Shown piece after piece: positions 16,707 to 26,081 of a DNA stretch of 64,000 bases. The notes under the pieces were generated by a model. That model searched no databases. It saw nothing but the letters and a program-made list of their open reading frames with translations, and had not been told where the DNA came from. The stretch is taken from contig NZ_FOJC01000005.1 of NCBI RefSeq assembly GCF_900109315.1, forward strand, positions 62,001 to 126,000, in the 5' to 3' direction. The position numbers and the translations under genes were made by a program. Every line of letters begins with the position of its first letter. Position 1 is the first letter of the stretch. Origin of the DNA: [Haemophilus] ducreyi (lineage in GTDB: Bacteria; Pseudomonadota; Gammaproteobacteria; Enterobacterales; Pasteurellaceae).

Positions 16707-18341
16707 ATGACATTAGCATCTTTATCTAAAATTAGCTTAGGCGTGTTAATCGCAGTTGGGTTGATCGCGTGTGATAACAAAGGTGACAATACAAACTCAA
16801 CTAAATCTGTCTCTGAAAAAACCTTTGTTAATTGTGTAAGCCGTTCACCACAATATTTTAGCCCTGCACTGGCAATGGATGGTGTTTCATATAATGCAAG
16901 TTCTCAACAAGTATACAATCGCCTAGTAGAATTCAAACGTGAGTCAACTGAAATTGCGCCCGCTTTAGCAGAATCTTGGGATATTTCTGAAGATGGCTTA
17001 AGCTATACTTTCCACCTACGTAAAGGTGTGAAATTCCATTCAAACAAAAATTTTACTCCAACGCGTGATTTTAATGCAGATGACGTACTGTTCTCATTTA
17101 ACCGCCAACTTGATCCGCAACATCCTTATCATCAAGTGTCAAAAGCAACTTATCCCTATTTTAATGCGATGAAAATGCCCACTTTGTTGAAAGCGGTTGA
17201 AAAAATAGATGACTATACCGTCAAATTTACCTTGGCTAAACAAGACACCACTTTTATTTCAATTCTTGGTATGGACTTTACCTCCATTTATTCAGCTGAA
17301 TATGCAGATAAAATGTTAAAAGCAGGCACGCCGGAAATGATTGACACGACACCAATTGGTACAGGGCCCTTTGCGTTTACTAGCTATGTGTTAGATCAAG
17401 CAAGTCGCTACGTGGCTCATAAAGATTATTGGCAAGGAAAAGCTGATTTTGACCGCTTGATCTTTGAAGTTGTACCGGATGCGACAACACGCTATGCCAA
17501 ATTAAAAGCAGGACAGTGTGATTTAATTGATTATCCGAACATCACAGATATTGAAAAAATAAAAACCGATCCAGCCGTGCAATTACTGTCGCAAGCAGGT
17601 CTAAATATTGCCTATGTTGCATTTAATACTGAAAAAGCGCCTTTTAACCATATTAAAGTACGCCAAGCGCTCAATCTTGCTGTAGATAAAAAAGCGATCA
17701 TTGATATTGTTTATCAAGGGGGAGGTATTGCCGCGAAAAATCCTTTACCACCTACTATTTGGGGCTACAATGATAGTATCCCTGAATCAGAATACAATAT
17801 TGAAAAAGCCAAAAAATTATTATCGGAAGCCGGTTATCCAAACGGATTTGAAACGGAACTTTGGGTTCAGCCAGTGATCCGCGCCTCTAATCCAAATCCA
17901 CGCCGAATGGCTGAAATTATTCAGGCAGATTGGCAAAAAATTGGGGTAAATGCTAAGTTAGTAACCTATGAATGGGGCGATTATATTAAGCGTACCAAAG
18001 CGGGCGAATTTACTGCCGGAACCTATGGTTGGTCAAGCGACAACGGCGATCCTGATAATTTCTTATCGCCACTATTTAGCGCGACCAACATTGGCAACAG
18101 TAATTATGCACGTTTCAATAATGCTACATTTGAAGCCTTGTTAGATCAAGCGATTGGCTTAAAAGATAAAGCAGAGCGCGCTAAACTTTATCAAAAAGCT
18201 CAAGTTTTGCTACACGATGAGATGCCGTGGATCAATGTGGCTCATTCAGTCAATTTTGCACCGGTTAGCAAAAGGGTTATTAATTATCAACAAAGTCCAT
18301 TCGGTTACACTTATCTTTATGGGACAAAGTTAGCTGATTAA
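16707..18341 (+). CDS. dppA: Periplasmic dipeptide/heme/glutathione-binding lipoprotein (DppA/HbpA/GbpA family)
   Basis: Solute-binding protein (SBP_bac_5) of a peptide-type ABC importer. The 544-residue product has a lipoprotein signal (LGVLIAVGLIAC, Cys about 22) and strong DppA-like blocks: YNRLVEFK, TYTFHLRKGVKFHS-type, IGTGPF, KVRQALNLAVDK, NPLPPTIWGYND, NPNPRRMAEIIQADW and GDNGDPDNF-type. In Haemophilus a close relative binds heme or glutathione, so substrate is uncertain. The start MTLASLSK (16707) follows TTGGAGAAGCTT; a longer frame to 16635 lacks support. No permease or ATPase gene is adjacent, so it must share a transporter encoded elsewhere. Confidence 0.85.
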   Translation: MTLASLSKISLGVLIAVGLIACDNKGDNTNSTKSVSEKTFVNCVSRSPQYFSPALAMDGVSYNASSQQVYNRLVEFKRESTEIAPALAESWDISEDGLSYTFHLRKGVKFHSNKNFTPTRDFNADDVLFSFNRQLDPQHPYHQVSKATYPYFNAMKMPTLLKAVEKIDDYTVKFTLAKQDTTFISILGMDFTSIYSAEYADKMLKAGTPEMIDTTPIGTGPFAFTSYVLDQASRYVAHKDYWQGKADFDRLIFEVVPDATTRYAKLKAGQCDLIDYPNITDIEKIKTDPAVQLLSQAGLNIAYVAFNTEKAPFNHIKVRQALNLAVDKKAIIDIVYQGGGIAAKNPLPPTIWGYNDSIPESEYNIEKAKKLLSEAGYPNGFETELWVQPVIRASNPNPRRMAEIIQADWQKIGVNAKLVTYEWGDYIKRTKAGEFTAGTYGWSSDNGDPDNFLSPLFSATNIGNSNYARFNNATFEALLDQAIGLKDKAERAKLYQKAQVLLHDEMPWINVAHSVNFAPVSKRVINYQQSPFGYTYLYGTKLAD

Positions 18342-18346
18342 TCAAC

Positions 18347-18376
18347 AAAAAATGGTGGGATATCCCACCATTTTAC
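18347..18376. terminator. Bidirectional terminator between dppA and pdxH
   Basis: A perfect palindrome, left arm AAAATGGTGGGAT (18349-18361) against ATCCCACCATTTT (18362-18374). A and T tracts on both sides suit termination in both directions. Confidence 0.9.
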
Positions 18377-18384
18377 TTTAGCCA

Positions 18385-19014
18385 TCACGGCGATAATCTT
18401 TCCTTAAGCCATTCATTTTCAACCAACCAATAACAAATACGATCATGCAACCGACTTGGTCTCCCTTGCCAAAATTCAATTTTAGTTGGTTGAACAAGAT
18501 AACCGCCCCAATGTGCTGAACGTGGCACAAACAAAGGATATTTAGCACTTAATAAGGCCATTTTCGCTACTAATGTACGTTTACTGCTTAACACCTGACT
18601 TTGATCGCTCGCCCAAGCACCAATACGACTAGCATAAGGACGGCTAGCAAAATAATCATTTGAAGCTTGTTCGCTTAATTTAGTCGCAATGCCTTCAACG
18701 CGCACCGAACGCTCTAGCTCTGGCCAAAAGAATGTCAATGCGACATAAGGATTTAACGCAATTGCCCGTCCTTTACAGCTTTGATAGTTGGTGAAGAAAA
18801 TAAAGCCTTGTTGATCGACTTCTTTTAGCAATACGATACGACTGGTTGGTTTGCCATCTATGACGGTTGCCACATTCATGGCTGTCGGTTCATTCACCTT
18901 TGCCATTATCGCTTCATTTAACCACCGCTCAAATTGCTTCATTGGATTTGCATCACACTCTTTTTTTGAAAGTTGTTGCTTAGTGTAGTCTGCGCGAATA
19001 TTGTGTAAATCCAT
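18385..19014 (-). CDS. pdxH: Pyridoxamine/pyridoxine 5'-phosphate oxidase
   Basis: FMN enzyme producing pyridoxal 5'-phosphate, the last step of vitamin B6 synthesis and salvage. The 209-residue protein has [50 protein letters not shown], and the C-terminal signature [15 protein letters not shown] with WLKERLSP at the end. The length is typical. It stands alone, with srmB following about 65 bp upstream in the same direction. Confidence 0.95.
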   Translation of the reverse strand: MDLHNIRADYTKQQLSKKECDANPMKQFERWLNEAIMAKVNEPTAMNVATVIDGKPTSRIVLLKEVDQQGFIFFTNYQSCKGRAIALNPYVALTFFWPELERSVRVEGIATKLSEQASNDYFASRPYASRIGAWASDQSQVLSSKRTLVAKMALLSAKYPLFVPRSAHWGGYLVQPTKIEFWQGRPSRLHDRICYWLVENEWLKERLSP

Positions 19015-19080
19015 ACGGTTTCCTATTCGATTGGCTAGGACAAGCGATCAAATAATCGCAACATTTTGCTAAAAACGCGT

Positions 19081-20409
19081 TTATGCATTTGTTGTTGCCA
19101 CTTTACGCCGTTTACCTATGTTTTTGCTCTCTTTATGCCGAACTTTTAGTTTGGTTTTAGCCTCAATCTTTTTGGCTTCTTTACGCTTTTTAAGTCGTGC
19201 TTTTGCTTTTTTCGAAGTGCTATTTAATTCGCCATCTTTAGGCGCTTTTGTACGTGGTTCTAAACCTTCTACTATTCTAGGTTTTAATGCCTCTTGTGTA
19301 TAACGCTTAATTTTACCCAGTAACTTATAATCGTGCGCTTCCACTAATGAAATCGCTGAACCTTTTTTGCCCGCACGAGCAGTCCGCCCAATTCGGTGCA
19401 AATAAGTATCCGCACTATATGGCAAATCAAAATTAATGACATAATCCACTTCATCAATATCAATGCCACGTGCGGCTACATCCGTCGCAACTAATACATT
19501 CACTCCGCCCTCTTTTAGGCGTGTAATTGCTTGATTACGTTGTGTTTGCGCCATATCACCTTCAAGATAAGTGCTTCGAATAGCGCGTTTACGTAACGTA
19601 TCACTTAGCGTTCGCACATCTTCTCGACGGCGTACAAACACTATTACTTTTTCCATTTCAATAGTGGTAATAATACGTGCTAATAATTTAGTTTTATGTT
19701 CTACATTGTCTGCGTGATAATACCACTGTTGAATTTTTTTCCGTTCACGCCGACTTGGATCAGCATTAATATGCAATGGATCCGTTAAAATTCGTTCACT
19801 GAAATCCGTTAGCAATTCACCTTCTAACGTGGCAGAGAATAACCACGTATATTTGCGCCAACGTGTTTCTGCTACGATCTTTTCTACGTCCTGACCAAAT
19901 CCCATTTGTAACATACGATCGGCTTCATCCAAAATCAGCACTTCAACAGCACGGCAATCGAAATTTTCTTCTTTGATGTATTGCATTAACCGTCCTAGGG
20001 TCGCCACTACAATATCTTGATTACTATTAAAAACTTCACCGTAATTTTGATATGCGACACCACCTGTAATGGTTGCGATACTTAATGTAGTAAATGCTGC
20101 AAAAGCCTGCGCTTCTTCTGCTACTTGCATTGCAAGCTCACGAGTAGGCGTTAAAATCAAAATACGGGGCGCGCCAGGCTTACGGCGTGGATAATCTAAT
20201 AAATGCTGAATGGCAGGTAATAAAAAAGCGGCCGTTTTTCCTGTACCTGTTGGTGCTGAACCTAACAAATCACGCCCTGCTAACGCATAAGGAATCGTTT
20301 CTGCTTGGACTGAAGTTGGGCGGGTATAACCTTTTTTAGCTAATGCTTTAAGCAACGCGGGCGCTAAATCAAGTTCTGCAAAAGTAACAATATCATTTTC
20401 TGTGGTCAT
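19081..20409 (-). CDS. srmB: DEAD-box ATP-dependent RNA helicase SrmB
   Basis: RNA helicase acting early in large ribosomal subunit assembly. The 442-residue protein has the Q-motif (GYTRPTSVQAETIP), Walker A APTGTGKTAAF, the DEAD box LILDEADRMLQMGF, SAT, and motif VI YLHRIGRTARAGKKG, followed by a basic tail rich in Lys and Arg (about 395-442). The stretch SATLEGELLTDFSERIL is typical of SrmB. In E. coli trmN (yfiC) lies beside srmB; here the broken trmN6 lies 40 kb away. Confidence 0.93.
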   Translation of the reverse strand: MTTENDIVTFAELDLAPALLKALAKKGYTRPTSVQAETIPYALAGRDLLGSAPTGTGKTAAFLLPAIQHLLDYPRRKPGAPRILILTPTRELAMQVAEEAQAFAAFTTLSIATITGGVAYQNYGEVFNSNQDIVVATLGRLMQYIKEENFDCRAVEVLILDEADRMLQMGFGQDVEKIVAETRWRKYTWLFSATLEGELLTDFSERILTDPLHINADPSRRERKKIQQWYYHADNVEHKTKLLARIITTIEMEKVIVFVRRREDVRTLSDTLRKRAIRSTYLEGDMAQTQRNQAITRLKEGGVNVLVATDVAARGIDIDEVDYVINFDLPYSADTYLHRIGRTARAGKKGSAISLVEAHDYKLLGKIKRYTQEALKPRIVEGLEPRTKAPKDGELNSTSKKAKARLKKRKEAKKIEAKTKLKVRHKESKNIGKRRKVATTNA

Positions 20410-20453
20410 GCTTTGTTATATTCCTAATGGCATTTCTCTCGTTCTCAGAGAAG

Positions 20454-20891
20454 CTACAAATACAATGCCATAATGACCGCATTTTCACGGCTACCATCCG
20501 GCATTGGATAATAATTTTTACGAATCGTGATTTGATTAAAGCCAACTGAATCATAGAGTTTTTGTGCGATGGTATTGGATTGACGAACTTCTAACCAAAG
20601 CGTTGATATACCACGCGCTTGTAACTGATTAATTAGCGCAGTTAATAATTTTTTAGCATAGCCTTGAGCTTGAAAAGCAGGATCAACCGCTAAGTTAAAC
20701 AAGGTCGCTTCGTCTAACAGCGTTTGGCAGATCGCAAATGCAATAATGTTATCTTGTTCGGTATATTTTAAATTAAGATATTTAGCGCCTTGGTTATTTA
20801 GTAATGTGCCTTTACTCCACGGCACTAGGTGGGCTGCCTGTTCAATTTCAAATAAGCGGTTAAAATCCTGTTCAACAATAGTTTCAATCAT
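20454..20891 (-). CDS. rimI: Ribosomal protein S18 alanine N-acetyltransferase
   Basis: GNAT acetyltransferase that acetylates the N-terminus of S18. The 145-residue protein has AHLVPWSKGTL near the N-terminus, the acetyl-CoA loop AVDPAFQAQGYAKKLL and LWLEVRQSNTIAQKLYDSVGF, close to E. coli RimI. Two consecutive ATGs exist; the second (20891) is better placed from the GAGG site, which sits at the holD stop. It follows holD closely, the same order as holD-rimI in E. coli. Confidence 0.93.
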   Translation of the reverse strand: MIETIVEQDFNRLFEIEQAAHLVPWSKGTLLNNQGAKYLNLKYTEQDNIIAFAICQTLLDEATLFNLAVDPAFQAQGYAKKLLTALINQLQARGISTLWLEVRQSNTIAQKLYDSVGFNQITIRKNYYPMPDGSRENAVIMALYL

Positions 20892-20899
20892 CATTTACC

Positions 20900-21304
20900 T
20901 CAACCATTAGCAAATGGTGCTATTTGTTGCCAAAATTGGCGCTTTGTGGCAACAAATGCTAATTGATGCCAAGATTCATTCTGCCAAATGGGCAAATTAG
21001 CATTTTTATGTGCAAAGGCTACCGTTTGTTCAGTATTACCAATTAACCAAAAAATCGGCTGATGTTGAAAAACTAACCGCTTCGCTTGAGCAAAATCAAA
21101 CCACTGATATTGTTCTTTTTGCATATTTAAAGTCAATAAAATATCTTGAAATAGCTGCGTGGTGTGGTGCCTTTCTTGGCAAACAATAACTAACTTAATA
21201 CGATTATCTAAGCAAATCTGCGCTTCGCCTTTCAATACTTGAGGCTTAGTTAATTGCCACTGAGTAATCCCCATCTCTTCTAATAGCAAATCTCGCCGAT
21301 TCAT
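20900..21304 (-). CDS. holD: DNA polymerase III psi subunit
   Basis: Psi subunit of the clamp-loader accessory pair chi-psi, contacting single-strand binding protein through chi. The 134-residue protein begins MNRRDLLLEEMGITQWQLTKPQVLKGE, matching the E. coli HolD start (RRD-LQ-GITQW-L-RP--L-GE). The rest is weakly conserved, as usual for this family. The location upstream of rimI and divergent from rsmC matches E. coli. Confidence 0.9.
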   Translation of the reverse strand: MNRRDLLLEEMGITQWQLTKPQVLKGEAQICLDNRIKLVIVCQERHHTTQLFQDILLTLNMQKEQYQWFDFAQAKRLVFQHQPIFWLIGNTEQTVAFAHKNANLPIWQNESWHQLAFVATKRQFWQQIAPFANG

Positions 21305-21482
21305 TTCATACCTCGCAAAAACAAGTAGGGAATAGTAACAAAAGTCGGTAAAATGGGGAAATGTTTTATTTGTTTATCCATCACGGCTATATTTAAATGT
21401 TAAGGCAAACTCGTTTAACTTATTACCATTCATTTTGTTATAGTTATACCTTGATCTCCGTGATCATTATGCAAGGATTTTT

Positions 21483-22472
21483 ATGCTCTCTTTAAAAAGT
21501 GAAGTCTTGGCTCGCCATTTACCATTATTCAATGGCAAGTCAATTTTATTATTTGGCAATGTGCGCGACCGCTTTGCTGATCAGATTCGATCGATTAGCT
21601 CACACGTGGCGATTTTTAGTCATTATTTTGATTATGCGCGACACTATAATGATGTTGAATTTGGTTTGGACTGTACTACTCCTGCCAATCTAGGTGTATT
21701 TTACTGGACCAAAAACAAACAAGAATGCCATTATCAATTACTGCAATGGCTTTCACAAACTGCCATCGGCCAACAAATGTTAATTATCGGCGAAAACCGT
21801 GCCGGCGTACGTTCAGTCGAAAAACTATTATCTCCTTTTGGACAAATTGCTAAAATTGATTCTGCCCGTCGCTGTGGTTTATACCATTTTGAACTACAAA
21901 CCATTCCCCAATTCGATTGCCAAAAATTTTGGAAATCCTACCGCTTAGCCGATCTGACTGTATTGAGTTTACCGGCTGCATTTAGCTCAACTGAATTAGA
22001 TGCTGGCTCACAACTATTACTCTCTAGCTTCACCAACCAAGATCACCTAACCGGCAACGTGTTAGATCTTGGCTGTGGTGCCGGTGTTATTGGGGCATAT
22101 TTGAAACAACAATTCCCCGCTATTTCACTCACAATGTCCGATATTCATAGCATGGCTATTCACTCTGCTCAGGCGACCTTAGCAAAAAATAAACTAACGG
22201 GTACAGTGATTGCTAGTGATGTTTTCTCACACATTAATGATCGCTTTGATTTAATTGTGTCCAATCCGCCCTTCCACGATGACATTGACACTGCTTATCA
22301 CACGGTTGAATCTCTCATTATGCAAGCGAAAAATCACCTTAATTATGGTGGTGAATTACGGATCGTTGCTAATGCCTTTTTGCCTTATCCAGACTTATTA
22401 GACAAGGCATTTGGTTCACATCAAGTCGTCACTAAATCAAATAAATTTAAAGTTTATTCTGCTCGCGTTTAA
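21483..22472 (+). CDS. rsmC: 16S rRNA m2G1207 methyltransferase
   Basis: SAM-dependent methyltransferase acting on G1207 of 16S rRNA in the small subunit. The 329-residue protein has a degenerate N-terminal methyltransferase-like domain and a catalytic C-terminal one, with SAM motif VLDLGCGAGVIGAYL (about 193-207) and the catalytic motif IVSNPPFHDDIDT. AAGGATTTTT lies upstream of the ATG. Divergent from holD, as in E. coli. Confidence 0.95.
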   Translation: MLSLKSEVLARHLPLFNGKSILLFGNVRDRFADQIRSISSHVAIFSHYFDYARHYNDVEFGLDCTTPANLGVFYWTKNKQECHYQLLQWLSQTAIGQQMLIIGENRAGVRSVEKLLSPFGQIAKIDSARRCGLYHFELQTIPQFDCQKFWKSYRLADLTVLSLPAAFSSTELDAGSQLLLSSFTNQDHLTGNVLDLGCGAGVIGAYLKQQFPAISLTMSDIHSMAIHSAQATLAKNKLTGTVIASDVFSHINDRFDLIVSNPPFHDDIDTAYHTVESLIMQAKNHLNYGGELRIVANAFLPYPDLLDKAFGSHQVVTKSNKFKVYSARV

Positions 22473-22493
22473 CCTAATCTCTAAACAGATCAT

Positions 22494-22520
22494 AAAAAAG
22501 CTAATCACCTTAGCTTTTTT
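22494..22520. terminator. Bidirectional terminator between rsmC and comF
   Basis: AAAAAAGCTAA (22494-22504) and TTAGCTTTTTT (22510-22520) enclose a 5-nt loop; A and T tracts on both sides serve both convergent genes. Confidence 0.85.
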
Positions 22521-23186
22521 TTATGTTCTTGCTAAAGTCCAAACCTGAATATCTTGTACACCTTGCTTTAATAACTCACTACAAATCGCATTTAATGTTG
22601 AGCCGGTTGTAACTACATCATCAACAATCGCAACTGATTGATATTTTTTTGTTGGTTGATAGCAAAAAGCCCCTCTTAAATTATAGCTTCTTTCAACTGC
22701 ACTTAATTCACGCTGAGAACGTGTGGATCGAATACGCTGTAAACTAGCACAATCTAACGGTATCGCTAACCAAGCGGACAAATATTTTGCTAATAACGCC
22801 GCTTGATTAAACCCTCGTTGCCAAAACAGTGGAACAGGCAAAATGACTTCAGGCAAAGATAACTGCCGCTCTCGCTGCGCCTGTTTAATCACTAACAATA
22901 ATAAACGCACCAAAGCCCGATCAAGCCAATATTGATGCTGAAATTTAAAACGATGAATCCAATCCGAAAGCGGTGGTTGATAACGCGAAACTTGCACTAA
23001 ATGATGCCATTTAGGTTCATTTCGCAAACATTCCCCACAAGCATTGCGATTTTCCAACAATAAACTACCACAGTGTCCACAATAACAATGCCGTTTAATT
23101 TTAGCTACACAACCACTACAAATACCATGACTAGCAATAGCTAACGGCGCTTGACAAGCAAAACAGCGAAAACCCAACCAATTCAT
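22521..23186 (-). CDS. comF: Competence protein ComF (phosphoribosyltransferase-like)
   Basis: Needed for natural transformation in Haemophilus, probably for passing incoming single-stranded DNA into the cytoplasm. The 221-residue protein has an N-terminal zinc-finger-like region (cysteine pairs CFAC, CSGC, CGHCG, CGEC) and a C-terminal phosphoribosyltransferase domain with VAIVDDVVTTGSTL. Earlier blocks LPVPLFWQRGFNQA and LQRIRSTRSQREL are typical of ComF. The start MNWLGF (23186) follows AAGGAGAAAAA; the longer frame to 23201 is rejected. A CRP-S-like site lies upstream. The gene appears intact, unlike comN and comP in this window. Confidence 0.92.
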   Translation of the reverse strand: MNWLGFRCFACQAPLAIASHGICSGCVAKIKRHCYCGHCGSLLLENRNACGECLRNEPKWHHLVQVSRYQPPLSDWIHRFKFQHQYWLDRALVRLLLLVIKQAQRERQLSLPEVILPVPLFWQRGFNQAALLAKYLSAWLAIPLDCASLQRIRSTRSQRELSAVERSYNLRGAFCYQPTKKYQSVAIVDDVVTTGSTLNAICSELLKQGVQDIQVWTLART

Positions 23187-23244
23187 TTTTTCTCCTTGCA
23201 TAAAATAGGCTTTTTAACAAAAAAACCAACAAAGAAAAGAAGTT

Positions 23245-23266
23245 TTTTTGCGATATAAGTCGAAAA
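23245..23266 (-). promoter_or_regulatory. CRP-S (Sxy-dependent competence) site upstream of comF
   Basis: TGCGA-N6-TCGAA core at 23248-23263 flanked by T and A tracts. This is one base off the symmetric CRP-S core TGCGA-N6-TCGCA of Pasteurellaceae competence promoters. It lies in the 120-bp gap between comF and the divergent phosphatase gene. The exact -10 box is not clear. Confidence 0.65.
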
Positions 23267-23306
23267 AACGTAAAATTAATGCCTTAATTTATAAAGAGAC
23301 CCTACC

Positions 23307-24116
23307 ATGCTTGAACTTAAAGACCTGATTAAAATCGTCTTTTTTGATATTGATGAAACACTATATAGCAAAGATAAATGTCACATTCCTGATTCTATTA
23401 CTCAACAAGTCCTTCCTCGTTTAAAAGCTAAAGGCATTATTCCTGCTATTGCAACAGGCAGAGCATATAGTGCTTTTCCTAGCGCATTAATGCCATTGAT
23501 TAACCAACAAGGATTTGAGCTTTTTGTGACTATTAATGGGCAATATAATTTCTATCAAACTCAGCTAATCAGTCAGTATGGATTAAGCCAACAACAAATT
23601 GAACGCTGTATCCATTTTTTAAAACAACTTAATATTGCTTATGGTTTCGTTACCACCGATCAAATCGCTGTATCAGAAAATAACCTAATGGTGCATGAGG
23701 CACTCTCGCCCATCAAAGCCGATTATATTGTTGATGCTGAACATTACCGACAAAATAACGTCATGCAACTATTAGCATTTTATCCACAAGAACGTGATCA
23801 CGAAGTCTTTAATACAGGAATCTTTCAACAGGATTTAAAAGTGCCTCGTTGGCATCAAAATGCGGTCGATATTCTCTGTAAACAACATTCAAAAGCCCAA
23901 GGGATTAAAGATGTGATTAAACATTTTAATCTCAACCTAGCCAATACATTAGCCTTTGGTGATGGTTTTAATGATTTAGAAATGTTAGAAACGGTCGGGG
24001 TAGGCGTTGCGATGGGTAATGCAGAAGAAGCAGTAAAACAATTAGCCGATTTTGTAACCAAACCAATCAACGAAGATGGTATCTTATATGCATTAGAACA
24101 CCTAAACATTATTTAA
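23307..24116 (+). CDS. Cof-type HAD-superfamily phosphatase
   Basis: Likely sugar-phosphate or cofactor phosphatase, cytoplasmic. The 269-residue protein has HAD motif I VFFDIDETLY (Asp14/Asp16), motif II AIATGRA and the C-terminal GDGFNDLEMLETVGVGVAMGNA typical of the Cof/YbiV group (subclass IIB cap). Substrate cannot be read from sequence. GAGACCCTACC precedes the ATG. It shares an upstream gap with comF, so the CRP-S site could affect it, but no fitting -10 was found. Confidence 0.85.
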   Translation: MLELKDLIKIVFFDIDETLYSKDKCHIPDSITQQVLPRLKAKGIIPAIATGRAYSAFPSALMPLINQQGFELFVTINGQYNFYQTQLISQYGLSQQQIERCIHFLKQLNIAYGFVTTDQIAVSENNLMVHEALSPIKADYIVDAEHYRQNNVMQLLAFYPQERDHEVFNTGIFQQDLKVPRWHQNAVDILCKQHSKAQGIKDVIKHFNLNLANTLAFGDGFNDLEMLETVGVGVAMGNAEEAVKQLADFVTKPINEDGILYALEHLNII

Positions 24117-24162
24117 ATAACCCACTCGTAAAACAAAGGGTTCTTACGATGATTCATCCGCC

Positions 24163-25095
24163 TTATTTATCAAGCGGTCGATTTGCATAAAAAATTTTAT
24201 GGCCAATGGCAGAAAGTGCAGCACCACATACCACTAATAATACACCGATTAAGCTAGATAAAGATAATTCCGGTTTAGCAAAATAACTAGGCATACAATA
24301 ATAGATAACTTCTGCAAAAATAATAGTGATAATTGGGATTTGCGTCATCATTACACTAACCTTGGCAACTTCCCAGCGATTTAATGCTTCAGCGTAACAA
24401 CCATAAGCAATCACGGTATTCAAACAACAAAAAATTAAACACGCTGACATAAAAGGCGTTAGTTCAAAGACTTGTGAAAAATTAGCAACCGGAGTAAAAA
24501 TAATAGAACAGCCAATATAAATCATCAGCAAAATTTGTAATGAACTGGACCGCTTCAACATCAGCTTTTGTGCAATACCGTAACAAATCCAGATCAAAGA
24601 AGCAATCACCGCATATAGAATGCCAAAAGCATAATCGTTCATCATAGAAAAATCTGCCAAGCGATGCTTAAAAAATAATAACAAGCCAATAATTAAAGTG
24701 ATTAAACCAATTTTCTGGTGAATACCAATAACTTCCTTAAACAACACAACACTCGCAAAAATCATAATAAAGGAAGAAAGCGGGGTAATTACTTGGCTTG
24801 CTGCAGGTGGGATATAATGCAACGCTAGATTAAATAAGAAAAAGTTACAAGATAAACCAAAAACGCCCAAAAGGATCAGTAAGAATTGTTTAGTATCAAT
24901 TTGTTTAAAACTAGGTAGTTTTTTCTTGAATAATAATATGAAAAAGGTGCCTACCATCGCACTAAAGAAGCGAAACCATACAATAGTTTGTACATCCATA
25001 GCGTGAAAAATAGGTTGTAATACTATTGGTAATAGTCCCCACATTATAACCGCTATCGTGGCTAGAAAGAATCCGAACAAAGGTGATTGTTTCAT
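24163..25095 (-). CDS. DMT-family (EamA) transporter
   Basis: Inner-membrane protein of 310 residues with about ten hydrophobic segments arranged as two EamA repeats (LATIAVIMWGLLPIVL near the N-terminus and AVIASLIWICYGIAQ in the second half). Members export or import metabolites; the substrate is not predictable. It lies downstream of rplU-rpmA, a placement also known in Haemophilus, but a terminator separates it from rpmA. Confidence 0.85.
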   Translation of the reverse strand: MKQSPLFGFFLATIAVIMWGLLPIVLQPIFHAMDVQTIVWFRFFSAMVGTFFILLFKKKLPSFKQIDTKQFLLILLGVFGLSCNFFLFNLALHYIPPAASQVITPLSSFIMIFASVVLFKEVIGIHQKIGLITLIIGLLLFFKHRLADFSMMNDYAFGILYAVIASLIWICYGIAQKLMLKRSSSLQILLMIYIGCSIIFTPVANFSQVFELTPFMSACLIFCCLNTVIAYGCYAEALNRWEVAKVSVMMTQIPIITIIFAEVIYYCMPSYFAKPELSLSSLIGVLLVVCGAALSAIGHKIFYANRPLDK

Positions 25096-25138
25096 TTTGA
25101 TGTGATATAAGAAATAAAAAACACGAGCATAAAATAAA

Positions 25139-25172
25139 GAAAAAGCCTCACTGAAATCAGTAAGGCTTTCTA
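25139..25172 (-). terminator. Terminator after rpmA
   Basis: AAAGCCT (25142-25148) and AGGCTTT (25163-25169) form the outer stem, continued by ACTGA/TCAGT inside. On the minus strand it is followed by TTTTTC. Confidence 0.8.
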
Positions 25173-25200
25173 TTCATATTGAAATGAACGTAAGTCGCTA

Positions 25201-25458
25201 TTATTCAGCAACGATGCTTACATATTTACGATTTTTCTCGCCTTTCACTTCAAATTTAACTTTACCATCTGCTGTCGCAAATAATGTATGGTCTTTACCC
25301 ATACCAACATTTGAACCTGCGTGGAATTTAGTACCACGTTGACGAACAATAATGCTACCCGCTAATACAGATTCTCCACCGAAACGTTTAACACCAAGGC
25401 GTTTAGCTTCAGAATCACGACCATTACGAGTTGAACCACCAGCTTTTTTAGTTGCCAT
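25201..25458 (-). CDS. rpmA: 50S ribosomal protein L27
   Basis: Large-subunit protein whose N-terminal tail reaches the peptidyl-transferase centre. The 85-residue protein has [28 protein letters not shown] at the start and [17 protein letters not shown] later, standard for L27. It follows rplU by 20 bp with a GGAG ribosome site. Confidence 0.98.
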
Positions 25459-25478
25459 CTACTTGATCTCCTCTGAAA

Positions 25479-25790
25479 TTATGCTTGAATCCCAGTGATT
25501 TTCACTTCGGTGAACCACTGACGATGACCTTGTTGTTTACGGCTATGTTTACGACGACGGAATTTAACGATTTTAATTTTATCGCCACGACCTTGCGCTA
25601 CAACTTCAGCCATTACTTTCGCACCTGCAACTACTGGTGCACCAATTTTAATATCTTCACCATTAACGACCATTAACACTGAATCGAATTCAACTTTTTC
25701 ACCTGTTGCTAATTCAAGTTTTTCTAAACGAACGACTTGACCTTCACTTACTCGGTGTTGTTTGCCGCCACTTTGGAAAATTGCGTACAT
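25479..25790 (-). CDS. rplU: 50S ribosomal protein L21
   Basis: Binds 23S rRNA in the large subunit. The 103-residue protein begins [25 protein letters not shown] and has the basic [31 protein letters not shown] tail typical of L21. A GGAGTAAATA site precedes the ATG. A leader hairpin sits about 10 nt before it. Confidence 0.98.
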   Translation of the reverse strand: MYAIFQSGGKQHRVSEGQVVRLEKLELATGEKVEFDSVLMVVNGEDIKIGAPVVAGAKVMAEVVAQGRGDKIKIVKFRRRKHSRKQQGHRQWFTEVKITGIQA

Positions 25791-25808
25791 TATTTACTCC
25801 GCTAATTT

Positions 25809-25891
25809 GTGCCTATTGCGTATAACTTAGGCACTATTAAATTCATATAAAATAGGTTGCTAATTATACGCAAAGACGATACAAAGAGCAA
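25809..25891 (-). promoter_or_regulatory. rplU promoter and leader hairpin
   Basis: On the minus strand TTGCTC (25891-25886), 17-bp spacer, TATAAT (25868-25863). The leader then holds a 7-bp stem GTGCCTA/TAGGCAC (25809-25815 with 25828-25834) just before the ribosome site. It could be a target for autogenous control by a ribosomal protein, which is inference. Confidence 0.55.
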
Positions 25892-26081
25892 GAATGATTT
25901 TGATAAAAAATTAAAAAATTGTGCGTGATATTTGATAAGGTTCGCTTTGCATTTTATTTTATCTTTTCTCGCATATTTAATCGCCAATAAAGCGCGGTCA
26001 TTTATTTTTCAATATTTGCAAATCTAAGATAAATAGCTACAATGCTTACTGTCTCTACCTCAATAACAAAGGAATCTTTTA

